Source: Stigmatella erecta (GTDB lineage: Bacteria; Myxococcota; Myxococcia; Myxococcales; Myxococcaceae). From it: a DNA stretch of 64,000 bases. The translations under genes were made by a program, and so were the position numbers. The stretch lies in NCBI RefSeq assembly GCF_900111745.1, contig NZ_FOIJ01000001.1, positions 620,001 to 684,000 on the forward strand, in the 5' to 3' direction. Below are positions 26,357-33,456 of this stretch, piece by piece. The notes under the pieces were generated by a model. That model made no database searches. It saw nothing but the letters and a program-made list of their open reading frames with translations, and had not been told where the DNA came from. Numbering within the stretch: the stretch's first letter is position 1; each line of letters opens with the position of its first letter.

Positions 26357-26857
26357 ATGCCGGTGATGCTCACCCAGAACCGTCTTCTTCTCAGCACGTC
26401 CATTCTCCTTGCGGCATCGCTCGGCTGTGCCACGGCTGGTGGCGTGGCGTTGCGTCGGGATGGCACTCCAGGCCCTCAGAAATGTTCCGAAGAAGCCCAA
26501 AAAATAATGGAGGCGCTGAAGCTACACGTCGGGGATGCCTCTTTGGTGGAACTTGACGCGAACCAATTGAGGAGCAAACGCATCACGCTCTACGACGGCC
26601 CCATTGAGAGCGTCCTGAAGGAAGAGTTTGGCACGCTTGAGGCGACGACGCGTCTGTACGGACAGGTATGGACGAGCGGTCCGCAGGTCGTCATCCGCTA
26701 CTACGAAGCACACCCTCCGGACAGCGCGAAACTTCCTATCTGCGCGGTGGCCCGGCTCAGTTATGACCAGATGAAGAAACGGCCCGAGTCTCAACCAGGA
26801 ACCGCCATTCTTGATGGCTCGATCGCGGCGGCCTACGTCGTCGATGCCTTCAGGTAA
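26357..26857 (+). CDS. kinase-associated small lipoprotein, paralogue A
   Basis: A 166-residue predicted lipoprotein with lipobox SLGC near residue 24 (ILLAASLGCATAGG). The mature part has SLVELDANQLRSKRITLYDG and TTRLYGQVWTSGPQVVIRYYEAHPPD and ends in GTAILDGSIAAAYVVDAFR. The family is myxobacterial and accompanies DUF2381 and kinase genes; function unknown. It is a tandem paralogue of the next gene, with about three quarters of residues identical in the mature part. Its codon use is less GC-rich than that of paralogue B (more AAA and ATT codons), which argues that they did not arise by a very recent duplication. Confidence 0.75.
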   Translation: MPVMLTQNRLLLSTSILLAASLGCATAGGVALRRDGTPGPQKCSEEAQKIMEALKLHVGDASLVELDANQLRSKRITLYDGPIESVLKEEFGTLEATTRLYGQVWTSGPQVVIRYYEAHPPDSAKLPICAVARLSYDQMKKRPESQPGTAILDGSIAAAYVVDAFR

Positions 26858-26918
26858 TGCGCTCTATCTTTGGAGCAACCCTCCAATAACAAACCCAATC
26901 CGGAAAGAAGTGCCACTC

Positions 26919-27404
26919 ATGCCCGTCCCCAAAGCACTCCTGAGCGCCTTCTTCCTGTCCGCGACGTCCGCCTGCACCACGGCTGGTGGTGTATCGCTGC
27001 GTCCGGACGGCACTCCGGGCCCCCAGGAGTGCCCGGAAGAAGCCCTGAAGGCGATGCGCTACATGAGGCTGCGCGTCGGGGACAGTGCGTTGGTGGAGCT
27101 GGACGCGAACCAGATCCGGAGCCGGCGCATCACGCTCTACGACGGACCGATCGAGAGCGTCCTGAAGGAGGACTTTGGCACGCTGGAGGGGCCTACCCGC
27201 TTGTATGGGCAGGTGTGGACGAGCGGGCCTCAGGTCGTCATCCGGTATTACGAGGCGCACCCTCCGGACGGCGAGAAGATTCCTCTCTGCGCCGTAGCCC
27301 GGCTGGGGGAGGACCAGATGAGGAAGCGGCCTGAGTCAAAGCCAGGTACCGCGATCCTCGATGGCTCGATCGCAGCCGCCTTCGCCGTTGATGCATTCCG
27401 GTAA
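26919..27404 (+). CDS. kinase-associated small lipoprotein, paralogue B
   Basis: A 161-residue lipoprotein, lipobox SATSAC (Cys about 19). It is the tandem paralogue of the preceding gene: both share TLYDGPIESVLKE(E/D)FGTLE, YGQVWTSGPQVVIRYYEAHPPD and ILDGSIAAA. The ATG at 26919 follows GGAAAGAAG at good spacing; the in-frame sequence upstream belongs to paralogue A and its spacer. Function unknown. Last gene of the DUF2381-lipoprotein run, followed by a hairpin. Confidence 0.75.
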   Translation: MPVPKALLSAFFLSATSACTTAGGVSLRPDGTPGPQECPEEALKAMRYMRLRVGDSALVELDANQIRSRRITLYDGPIESVLKEDFGTLEGPTRLYGQVWTSGPQVVIRYYEAHPPDGEKIPLCAVARLGEDQMRKRPESKPGTAILDGSIAAAFAVDAFR

Positions 27405-27430
27405 AGCGCCAAGGGTAGTCATCAAATAAG

Positions 27431-27463
27431 GCAGCGCCTGTCCAACAGCCGGGCAGGCGCTGC
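27431..27463 (+). terminator. hairpin between lipoprotein B and mazF-like gene
   Basis: GCAGCGCCTGTCC pairs with GGGCAGGCGCTGC with one mismatch around a short loop. Placed 26 bp after the lipoprotein stop, it likely ends the DUF2381 operon. No T tract follows. Confidence 0.45.
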
Positions 27464-27536
27464 ATGTTGAGAGCAGTTCACAAAAAACACCCAGTTCGAC
27501 AGAGAAGCGGTTGAGTTCTACGCGCATGAGCACGCC

Positions 27537-27932
27537 ATGAAGAAAATCACAGGAGAATCTGCGGGCACGCCTTCCGTCAGCATCAACCGCGGAGACATCT
27601 TCTGGATCGGGCCCGATGACTCAAGAGGCCCTGTAGCTGCCTATTCCCATCCCCATGTGGTGGTTCAGGACGACGTCTTCAACCACTCGCGCATCACCAC
27701 CGTGGTCGTGTGCGCACTGACGTCGAACCTGCACCGGGCCACCGAGCCAGGAAACGTCCTGCTGGAAGTGGGCGAGGGAAACCTTCCCAAGCAGAGCGTG
27801 GTGGTCGTGTCGCAGATCTCCTCGGTCGACAAGACCCGCCTGGGGGAACGCATTGGGTCCCTATCCAGCACACGGGTGGACCAGATTCTGGCCGGTCTGC
27901 GCTTCCAGCAGGTGTCGTTCTTCAACCGGTAG
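27537..27932 (+). CDS. orphan PemK/MazF-like endoribonuclease toxin
   Basis: A 131-residue protein of the MazF/PemK fold. SINRGDIFWIGPDDSRG is the beta1-beta2 entry, VVVCALTSNLHRATEPGNVLL carries the conserved TSN..R, and PKQSVVVVSQISSVDKTRLGERIGSLS covers the S(Q/L)I...K core. MazF toxins cleave mRNA at short motifs. No antitoxin gene is visible: the 130 bp upstream hold only a hairpin and no small reading frame, and downstream are gene fragments. Myxococcus xanthus also has a solitary mazF, controlled by the unlinked regulator MrpC. Whether this is its orthologue cannot be told here. The ATG at 27537 overlaps no other frame. Confidence 0.8.
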   Translation: MKKITGESAGTPSVSINRGDIFWIGPDDSRGPVAAYSHPHVVVQDDVFNHSRITTVVVCALTSNLHRATEPGNVLLEVGEGNLPKQSVVVVSQISSVDKTRLGERIGSLSSTRVDQILAGLRFQQVSFFNR

Positions 27933-27934
27933 CT

Positions 27935-28008
27935 AACCCGATACGCCGCCGTGGACGGCCTGGGCGTGGCGCGCGAGGCGGATCCGGCGCTCAACCTGGA
28001 GGTTCTGG
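27935..28008 (+). pseudogene. fragment copied from the Tim44/TerB-like gene
   Basis: About 74 bp directly after the mazF-like stop match 19589-19665 of the Tim44/TerB-like gene with only a few substitutions and one 3-bp deletion. In frame it reads [20 protein letters not shown] against [21 protein letters not shown] in the parent. Nothing else of the parent gene is present. It is a relic of a duplication or gene-conversion event, and its far end supplies the last codons of the DUSAM frame on the other strand. Confidence 0.75.
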
Positions 28009-28706
28009 GCCGTCCAAGTACGCGAGCTGCTCCTCGGCGGCACGGCGGAATCTCGGGACAACTTCCACTGCCAGCCAGTCGCGAATTTGCTGGCGTGCCC
28101 CTTCGAGATCGCCAGCGTCCTGCAGTTCCGCCATCCGGTCCATGGCACGCTCAAGCCGGTCTGAGGCCTCACGGAGGCGCCCCATGATCTGCCCGAGAAG
28201 CGCCCCTGCGCTCTCAGGGCTTGCCAGAGCCTCTTCCGTCTCGGCCTCGCTCATGCCCACGTCAGCGGCGGACCGTCGCAGGAAAGTGCGCATTCCCTCG
28301 TTGAGTTCCAGTGGGTGCCCTTGCTGAACACGATGCAGAAAGATCGGGACGAGAGCCCGATCGGAGAGCTTCGGATCAAGCTGTCCGCCTCAACGGCGAG
28401 CACCTCTTCCATCTGCCTGCACGCACCGTCCAGGTCCCCATCATCCCGGAGGTCATACGCCCAGATTGTGGCCGCGCCGAGTTGGGCTGAGCCCTCACGG
28501 ATGCGACGCCTGATCTCCCCCAGCAGCGCGGTGGCCGTGGGAACACTGCGTAGAGCGTTCTCTGCGTCCTCTGGAGAGAGCGCTACCTCTTCTGCTGAAC
28601 GCTGCAAGAGCGCGCGCACCTCGTCCGTGAGTTCGAGCGGTTCACCGCGCTCGATCACTCGCTGTCCTAGGGCGCGAATGGGTTCCCAATCGATCTCACC
28701 GGCCAT
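27991..28706 (-). pseudogene. double-DUSAM protein broken by deletion/frameshift
   Basis: The minus strand encodes two consecutive DUSAM modules. Module 1 (28706 down to about 28400) runs MAGEIDWEPIRALGQRVIE through ALLGEIRRRIREGS to DLDGACRQMEEVLAVE, then loses the expected VVPxYRxxAE segment and shifts frame into EADSLIRSS. In another frame the protein continues GQLDPKLSDRALVPIFLHRV, QQGHPLELNEG and MRTFLRRSAADVGMSEAE to LAVEVVPRFRRAAEEQLAYLD. So one gene of about 235 codons has suffered an internal deletion. The two halves could still be made separately (28251-28706 and 27991-28293). The C-terminal GPEPPG comes from the Tim44 fragment. DUSAM is a myxobacterial domain of unknown function. 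Confidence 0.7.
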
Positions 28707-28718
28707 GGTGGCCTTCCG

Positions 28719-28859
28719 CTAGTCCCTGGCCCTGAAGCATCGATCGTCAGGCCAGTTCCCTTCCTGACCTTCACAGTACCGGAGGCAGTCCACACATTTC
28801 CACGTTCCGACCCAGCCTTCGTCGTTCTTCAACCGGTACCCCCGTTCCACGTGCGGCAC
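28719..28859 (-). CDS. possible small Cys-rich peptide, 46 aa
   Basis: Downstream of the PL7 lyase on the same strand a GTG at 28859 opens 46 codons. The C-terminal half has four cysteines in CVDC...C...C spacing (KCVDCLRYCEGQEGNWPDDR then CF). No good ribosome site is seen and the frame is open much further upstream, so this may be chance or a gene remnant. An 18-bp stretch within it (28821-28838) also occurs at the end of the mazF-like gene. Confidence 0.25.
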   Translation of the reverse strand: MPHVERGYRLKNDEGWVGTWKCVDCLRYCEGQEGNWPDDRCFRARD

Positions 28860-28891
28860 GGCCACGGGAACGGGGACCTGGAACGGCGATC

Positions 28892-30025
28892 CTACTTCAG
28901 CGCCGTCACCGCGACCTTGGCGGTCGTGCCGTTCTTCTCGGAATCCTGCGAGTAGGCGCCGAGCTTGAAGTACAGGTCCACGGCACTCCACGACGCGGTG
29001 TTGTAGGTGAACGACTTCGACGTGCCGTTGACCGTCACCGTCACCGTGGAGCCCGCCAGCTTGATGACGTAGTCGATGTTCTGACCCAGCGCGATGCCGC
29101 TCTTGATCAGGATTTTCTGCTCGCTGTCGCCGAAGTTCTTCTTCACCCCCATCAGGATGTCGCCGTTCGTCCAGCGCAGTTTCAGCAGCTCCGAGCCGCC
29201 CGTCTGCTCGCCATGGATCTGGCCGATGATGATCTGTCCCGTGGCCGGTTGCTGCAGCACCTTCATCGACACGGAGAGCGTGCGCGTCACGCCCATGTTC
29301 CAGGTGGCCTTGCCCCGCAGCTCCGAGCGGGGGTAGTGGGAGTTGGCGGTCGAGCCCGCCCCCGACGGCACCGAGAACGTCATCGCCCCGGTCGAGCCGT
29401 CCGTATAGAAGTACTTGTCCGTGTAAGCGTTGATGGGGTCGACCTGCTTGACCTGGAGCGACCCGTCCAACGTCTGGAGCCGGTAGCCGGACAGGTCGAA
29501 GTTCTGTCCCGGCGCCTTGCCCGGATCGAGCGCGGGCGCGGAGCAGGTACCCGCCCCGTTCGTCCAGATCTCCAGCTCCGACAGGCTGACCCAGGTGTTG
29601 ACGTCGCTGCCGGTGCTCAGCACCCGCACGTACCGGGCCGCCCGGCCGCCGAAGTTGTAGGGCTTCAGCGCCGCCGTCGTGCCGCTGTTCGTGCCGGTGA
29701 ACACCGTGGTCCAGGCGCTGCCGTCCGCCGACGCCTGGATCCTGAGGTTGTACTTGCGCGAATCGCCGTTGTACCAGGCGAGGTTGGCGTAGGCGACCTG
29801 GTGGCAACTGCCCAGGTCGTACTGGAGCCACTGCTCGCCTTCGCTGGCGTTCGCCGACCAACGCGTGTTCAGCCACCCATCGTTCGCGTTGACCGGCAGG
29901 TTGGTGTCACTGCCTCTGGCGCTGATGTTCTCGTCCGGAATGCCCAGCTTCGTTTGCGCGAACGCGGGCACCGACACCAGCGTGGCCGCCGCAGCGATCA
30001 GGAGGGATTTCTTAAGCGTTGGCAT
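28892..30025 (-). CDS. secreted PL7 alginate lyase with N-terminal discoidin/CBM32 module
   Basis: A 377-residue secreted enzyme. Signal peptide SLLIAAAATLVSVPAFAQ. Residues about 28-145 form an F5/8-type C (CBM32-like) sugar-binding module (WLNTRWSANASEGEQWLQYDLG, YNLRIQASADGSAWTTVF, YVRVLSTGS). The C-terminal catalytic domain (about 165-377) carries all three PL7 motifs: YPRSELRG, GQIHG and YFKLGAYSQD. PL7 lyases cut alginate by beta-elimination using His/Tyr with Arg and Gln; the QIH variant is often associated with G-block or mixed cleavage. It ends only 12 bp from the chitinase gene upstream on the same strand, so the two glycan-degrading enzymes are probably co-transcribed. Confidence 0.88.
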   Translation of the reverse strand: MPTLKKSLLIAAAATLVSVPAFAQTKLGIPDENISARGSDTNLPVNANDGWLNTRWSANASEGEQWLQYDLGSCHQVAYANLAWYNGDSRKYNLRIQASADGSAWTTVFTGTNSGTTAALKPYNFGGRAARYVRVLSTGSDVNTWVSLSELEIWTNGAGTCSAPALDPGKAPGQNFDLSGYRLQTLDGSLQVKQVDPINAYTDKYFYTDGSTGAMTFSVPSGAGSTANSHYPRSELRGKATWNMGVTRTLSVSMKVLQQPATGQIIIGQIHGEQTGGSELLKLRWTNGDILMGVKKNFGDSEQKILIKSGIALGQNIDYVIKLAGSTVTVTVNGTSKSFTYNTASWSAVDLYFKLGAYSQDSEKNGTTAKVAVTALK

Positions 30026-30037
30026 GGCGTCACCCTC

Positions 30038-31519
30038 TCAGCGGATCGAGGAGTCGATGGCGCGCAGCAGGGACTGCTCGCTGGAGCTGCTCACGTCTCC
30101 GGCCAGCTCCCAGATCATGATGCCGCCGTACTGCTTGGCCAGCGTGGCCTTGGAGCGCATCGTCGCCAGCCCGTTATACGAGTACTGGGCCCCGTTCACA
30201 TTGAGCCAGTCGGTGGTCGACGCGTTCGAGTAGCTCGCCAGGATGTCCTTGTAGAGCACGTACTTGCTGCTCGACCCACCGCAATTGCCCCAGCAGTACC
30301 CGTAGAACGGCACGCCGAGGACGATCTTGTCCTTCGCCACGCCCTTGTTCGAATAGAAGGTCAGCGCCGTCTGCGCCTGCGCGTAGCTGGAGTGCTCGCC
30401 CGCGCCCGTCCAGGTGCCCGTGTTGTCGTAGGACATGACGGTGATGAAGTCGAAGGACCGCAGCGTCGTGTCCGACATGCCGTGCTGCATCCACTGCGAC
30501 ACGGCCGCCGTCACCGGCAGGCCACGCGGCCGGGCCTTGGCGATCAGCTTCGCGATGAACGTGTCATACACCGAGCCCATGCGGTCCGGCGCCTCCACGT
30601 CCACGTCGATGCCGTCCATGTTGTTGGAGACCACGTAGTTGATGATGTGGTCCACGAAGGCATCCACCCGGGCAGGCTGGTAGAACGGCGCGATCTTGTC
30701 GTCGCCGCCACCGCCGCACAGCGAGGGGAACACCTTCACGCCCTTGGCGTGCGCGGCGTTCACGAACGTCGCCAGGTCGCTCGCCGGCGCCAGCTGGAGC
30801 TGCCCGTTCGCATCGCCCAGGGCGAACGCCAGGTTCACGTGCGTGAGCTTGTCGAAGTCCACCTTGCCCACCCAGCTCGCGTAGGAGCCGTACCAGTTCG
30901 GCAGGTAGCCCACGACGCGCTTCCGCCCAGTGGGAGGCGGCGTGGTGCCCCCGGACAGGCCCGAGATGGTCAGCTGCTCCCAGTCGCCGAGCGCGCCGCC
31001 GTAGGCGAACACCGTGCCGCCGCCCCCGTTCTCCGCGGACACCCAGTGGCCCGTCGTCACCGTCTGCAGGCCGACGATGTCGCCATTGGCGATCGCCCCG
31101 CTGCCGCTCTTCTTGACGATGCGGAACGTCTCCCAGCCCTGCCGGTTCGCGCTGGCGGCGTTCAGCGTGGAGCCACCGCCGTTGGCGGCCTGGAAGTACT
31201 GCCCCGTGCCCGCGGTGATGAAGACCGAGTCCCCGCTCTCGAGCGCCCCGCCGTTGATGTCATCGAGGGTGAACTTCTCCCACGCCTGCACGGCCGTCGC
31301 CGTCGCGATGACCGCGCCGCCGCCGTTGTTCTGCGCGCCCACGTACCGGCCGCCGAGCACCGTCTTGAAGCTCACCCCGGCGATGACCGCCTGCGGGGTG
31401 GTGCCGGTGGCCTCGTCCGGAGCCTCGGGGGCGGTGGCCTCCGGGGCGCACGCGCTCGTGAGGAACAGGGCCGCGCACGCGGCCCGGAAGAATCGCTCTG
31501 ACTGTCGACGCTGAATCAT
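30038..31519 (-). CDS. GH18 chitinase lipoprotein with N-terminal beta-trefoil (fascin-like) domain
   Basis: A 493-residue lipoprotein (lipobox LTSAC). Residues about 46-185 contain three repeats of the pattern (Y/W)(F/V)xAxNGGG(G)xV(I/F)A...WExFxI, a fascin/RICIN-like beta-trefoil that probably binds sugar. After a TTPPPTGR linker comes a GH18 TIM barrel (about 198-480). Its catalytic motif is DGIDVDVEAPD (DxxDxDxE, Glu as acid/base), with VVGYLPNWYG at the first strand, FITVMSYDNTG, and GGIMIWELAGDVS at the last. It should hydrolyse chitin with retention. Upstream gene of the chitinase/PL7 pair. Possible use is predation on fungi or nutrient gain from marine or algal glycans. Confidence 0.9.
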   Translation of the reverse strand: MIQRRQSERFFRAACAALFLTSACAPEATAPEAPDEATGTTPQAVIAGVSFKTVLGGRYVGAQNNGGGAVIATATAVQAWEKFTLDDINGGALESGDSVFITAGTGQYFQAANGGGSTLNAASANRQGWETFRIVKKSGSGAIANGDIVGLQTVTTGHWVSAENGGGGTVFAYGGALGDWEQLTISGLSGGTTPPPTGRKRVVGYLPNWYGSYASWVGKVDFDKLTHVNLAFALGDANGQLQLAPASDLATFVNAAHAKGVKVFPSLCGGGGDDKIAPFYQPARVDAFVDHIINYVVSNNMDGIDVDVEAPDRMGSVYDTFIAKLIAKARPRGLPVTAAVSQWMQHGMSDTTLRSFDFITVMSYDNTGTWTGAGEHSSYAQAQTALTFYSNKGVAKDKIVLGVPFYGYCWGNCGGSSSKYVLYKDILASYSNASTTDWLNVNGAQYSYNGLATMRSKATLAKQYGGIMIWELAGDVSSSSEQSLLRAIDSSIR

Positions 31520-31646
31520 GGAACCCGCTTGGAAAGGGAGGGCAGGTCTCGCCCTCGCGCCGATAGAGGGCTTTACTGTTTATTTCGGGTTTCCAGAATC
31601 GAAACGATTGCCTGAAAAGCAGCAGCTGAAGGTTTTTAACGTTTTC

Positions 31647-32834
31647 TCAGAATGAGGCCGCCGCCCGGCTGGAACGCGCCTGCAGCGCGGCCGACACGCC
31701 GAACACCGCCAGCCCGCACAGCGCCAGCCCGGTGCCCACCCACCCCGTGGACGACCAGCCGTGGCCCGCCGAGATGGCGAGCCCGCCCAGCCAGGCCCCC
31801 AGCGCGTTCGCCACGTTGAAGGCGGAGTGGTTGAGCGACGCGGCCAGGGTCTGCGCGTCCGCCGCCACGTCCATCAACCGCGTCTGGAGGGCGGGCACCA
31901 GCGCGAACCCGCAGCCAATCAGGAGCACCGTGACCGCCGCCGCCCCGGCGTGGTGGGCCGTGAACCAGAAGGAGCCCTGCACCACCGCGTTCCACACCAG
32001 CATCCCGCCCATGGTGGCCATCAACGCCCGGTCCGCCAGCCACGAGCCCACGACGTTGCCGAGGATCATCCCCACGCCGAACACCGCCAGCACGAGCGGC
32101 ACCATGGCCGGGCGCATGCCCGCGAGCTCCGTCAGCGCCGGGGTGATGTACGTGTACACGGCGAAGGTGCCTCCCGCGCCCACCGAGCCAATGGCCAGCG
32201 TCAGCCACACCTGCCCCCGGGCCAGGGCGCCCAGCTCGCGCAGGGGGCTGGCCCCCTCCACCACCTGGAGGTCAGGCACGAACCGCGCGATGAGCCCCAG
32301 CGACACCGCGCCGATTCCGCCCACCACCGCGTAGGCCACGCGCCAGCTCAGCTCCTGCCCGAACCCGGTGGCCAGCGGCGCGCCCAGCACGGTGGCCACC
32401 GTCAGCCCGAGCATCACCCGGCCCACCGCCCGCGCCCGCCCATCCGGCTTCGCCAGCGCCGCCGCCACCAGCGCCGCCACGCCGAAGAACGCCCCGTGCG
32501 GCACGCCCGTCAGGAAGCGCAGCAGCGTCAGGGACACGTACCCCGGCGCCAGCGCGCTGGCGAAGTTGCCCGCCGCGAAGGCCGCCATCAGCCCCATCAG
32601 CAGCGCCCGGCGCGGCGCCCGCGCGGTGAGCACCGCGAGCACGGGCGCGCCCACCACCACGCCCAACGCATAGGCGCTGATGAGGTGCCCCGCCTGGGGC
32701 GCCGTCACGTTCAGCTCCCCGGCCACCTCGGGCAGCAGGCCCATGATGGCGAACTCGCCCGTGCCGATGCCAAAGCCGCCCACCGCCAGGGCCAGCTCCG
32801 CCCAGGCCGCCCTTGCCTGCTCACTCCGCTCCAC
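31647..32834 (-). CDS. MFS transporter, DHA1 (AraJ/YdhP-like efflux) family
   Basis: A 395-residue, 12-helix exporter. The N-terminal GIGTGEFAIMGLLPEVA with GHLISAYALGVVVGAPVLAVL and LRFLTGVPHGAFFGVAALVA marks the AraJ/PbuE/YdhP branch of DHA1 drug or sugar efflux pumps. The GTG at 32834 follows GGAGGAGAAGGGC, the best ribosome site; an upstream ATG at 32900 in the same frame is less likely. Two operator-like palindromes lie 110-160 bp upstream, suggesting tight repression by a regulator not encoded next to it. The substrate is unknown. Confidence 0.85.
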   Translation of the reverse strand: MERSEQARAAWAELALAVGGFGIGTGEFAIMGLLPEVAGELNVTAPQAGHLISAYALGVVVGAPVLAVLTARAPRRALLMGLMAAFAAGNFASALAPGYVSLTLLRFLTGVPHGAFFGVAALVAAALAKPDGRARAVGRVMLGLTVATVLGAPLATGFGQELSWRVAYAVVGGIGAVSLGLIARFVPDLQVVEGASPLRELGALARGQVWLTLAIGSVGAGGTFAVYTYITPALTELAGMRPAMVPLVLAVFGVGMILGNVVGSWLADRALMATMGGMLVWNAVVQGSFWFTAHHAGAAAVTVLLIGCGFALVPALQTRLMDVAADAQTLAASLNHSAFNVANALGAWLGGLAISAGHGWSSTGWVGTGLALCGLAVFGVSAALQARSSRAAASF

Positions 32835-32943
32835 GCCCTTCTCCTCCGCCGCGGATCCATCACGGGTTGTCCTGGGGATCCCAGCTCGTGCCCGTGACAT
32901 ACCTGGACAGGCGGCCCTCCACGAGCCGCCTGAGGCTCTCCCT

Positions 32944-32956
32944 ACAGGATACCTGT
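32944..32956. promoter_or_regulatory. operator-like palindrome 1 upstream of MFS gene
   Basis: ACAGG-ATA-CCTGT is a perfect 5-3-5 inverted repeat about 110 bp upstream of the MFS start, between the larger palindrome and the gene. Such symmetry suits a dimeric HTH repressor. Confidence 0.4.
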
Positions 32957-32967
32957 TCTCTGAAGTG

Positions 32968-32996
32968 AACTGACCTGTCCTCAGGACAAGTCAGTT
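32968..32996. promoter_or_regulatory. operator-like palindrome 2 upstream of MFS gene
   Basis: A 29-bp palindrome: AACTGAC-C-TGTCCT on the left and AGGACA-A-GTCAGTT on the right, centred at 32982, with one mismatched pair besides the centre. It is unusually long and symmetric for this genome. Location upstream of an efflux gene and a truncated lipoprotein gene suggests a TetR/MarR/HxlR-type operator controlling the transporter. Confidence 0.5.
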
Positions 32997-33106
32997 CGCG
33001 CTCCAAGGGGGCCTCGCTTCCCTCGGATGGCTGGAGATCCGGTTCCGGCACAGGCCTTGCTCCAGGGCTCGGACGCAACCGCATGCCTCTCTAGAAAGGC
33101 TCACCT

Positions 33107-33373
33107 GTGCAACTCCCTACCCGTTCCTCGTTCTTCTCCCGTGGCCAGCTCGTGCGGCTGGTGGCGGGCACGCTCCTCGCGCTCTCCACCGCCTGCGATC
33201 CCCTGGAGGCCGAGGACGCCGCGCAGGTAGCACCGGGCGTATCCCACCCAACAGAGCAACAATCAGGGCAAGCGGCTGCCTGGCTGTCTTCTCTTCCTTG
33301 TGCTGAGTTGGATGCTGGGCGGGCCCTACATCTTGGGCCTACTCCCTTCGGTTCAACACCCTCTTACGATTAA
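33107..33373 (+). pseudogene. truncated lipoprotein gene
   Basis: The frame encodes 88 residues: a signal peptide with lipobox ALSTAC (about residue 30), then a low-complexity segment that ends abruptly four bases before a 71-bp inverted-repeat element. Myxobacterial lipoproteins of this kind (CDPLEAED after the lipobox) are normally much longer, so the element or a related deletion appears to have removed the body. The start is a GTG at 33107. The original function cannot be recovered. Confidence 0.5.
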
Positions 33374-33377
33374 GAAT

Positions 33378-33448
33378 GCCTAACAAAAGTCAGGTTTGAA
33401 GGGCCCGTTCCCCTCGGGGAAGCGGTCCAGTCCTTACTTTTGTTAGGC
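33378..33448. mobile_element. 71-bp MITE related to the IS5-type element downstream
   Basis: Perfect 13-bp terminal inverted repeats, GCCTAACAAAAGT and ACTTTTGTTAGGC, enclose 45 bp without coding capacity. The left end (CCTAACAAAA....GGTTTGA, 33379-33400) matches the left end of the IS5-type remnant at 34355-34376, so the transposase of that element family probably moved it. It sits exactly where the preceding lipoprotein frame ends. Confidence 0.7.
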
Positions 33449-33456
33449 GCTCCAAA

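Noticed and set aside
32860-33084. 74-residue minus-strand frame upstream of the MFS gene as its regulator
   Set aside because: No HTH pattern, low-complexity composition, and it spans the two palindromes expected to be regulatory DNA.
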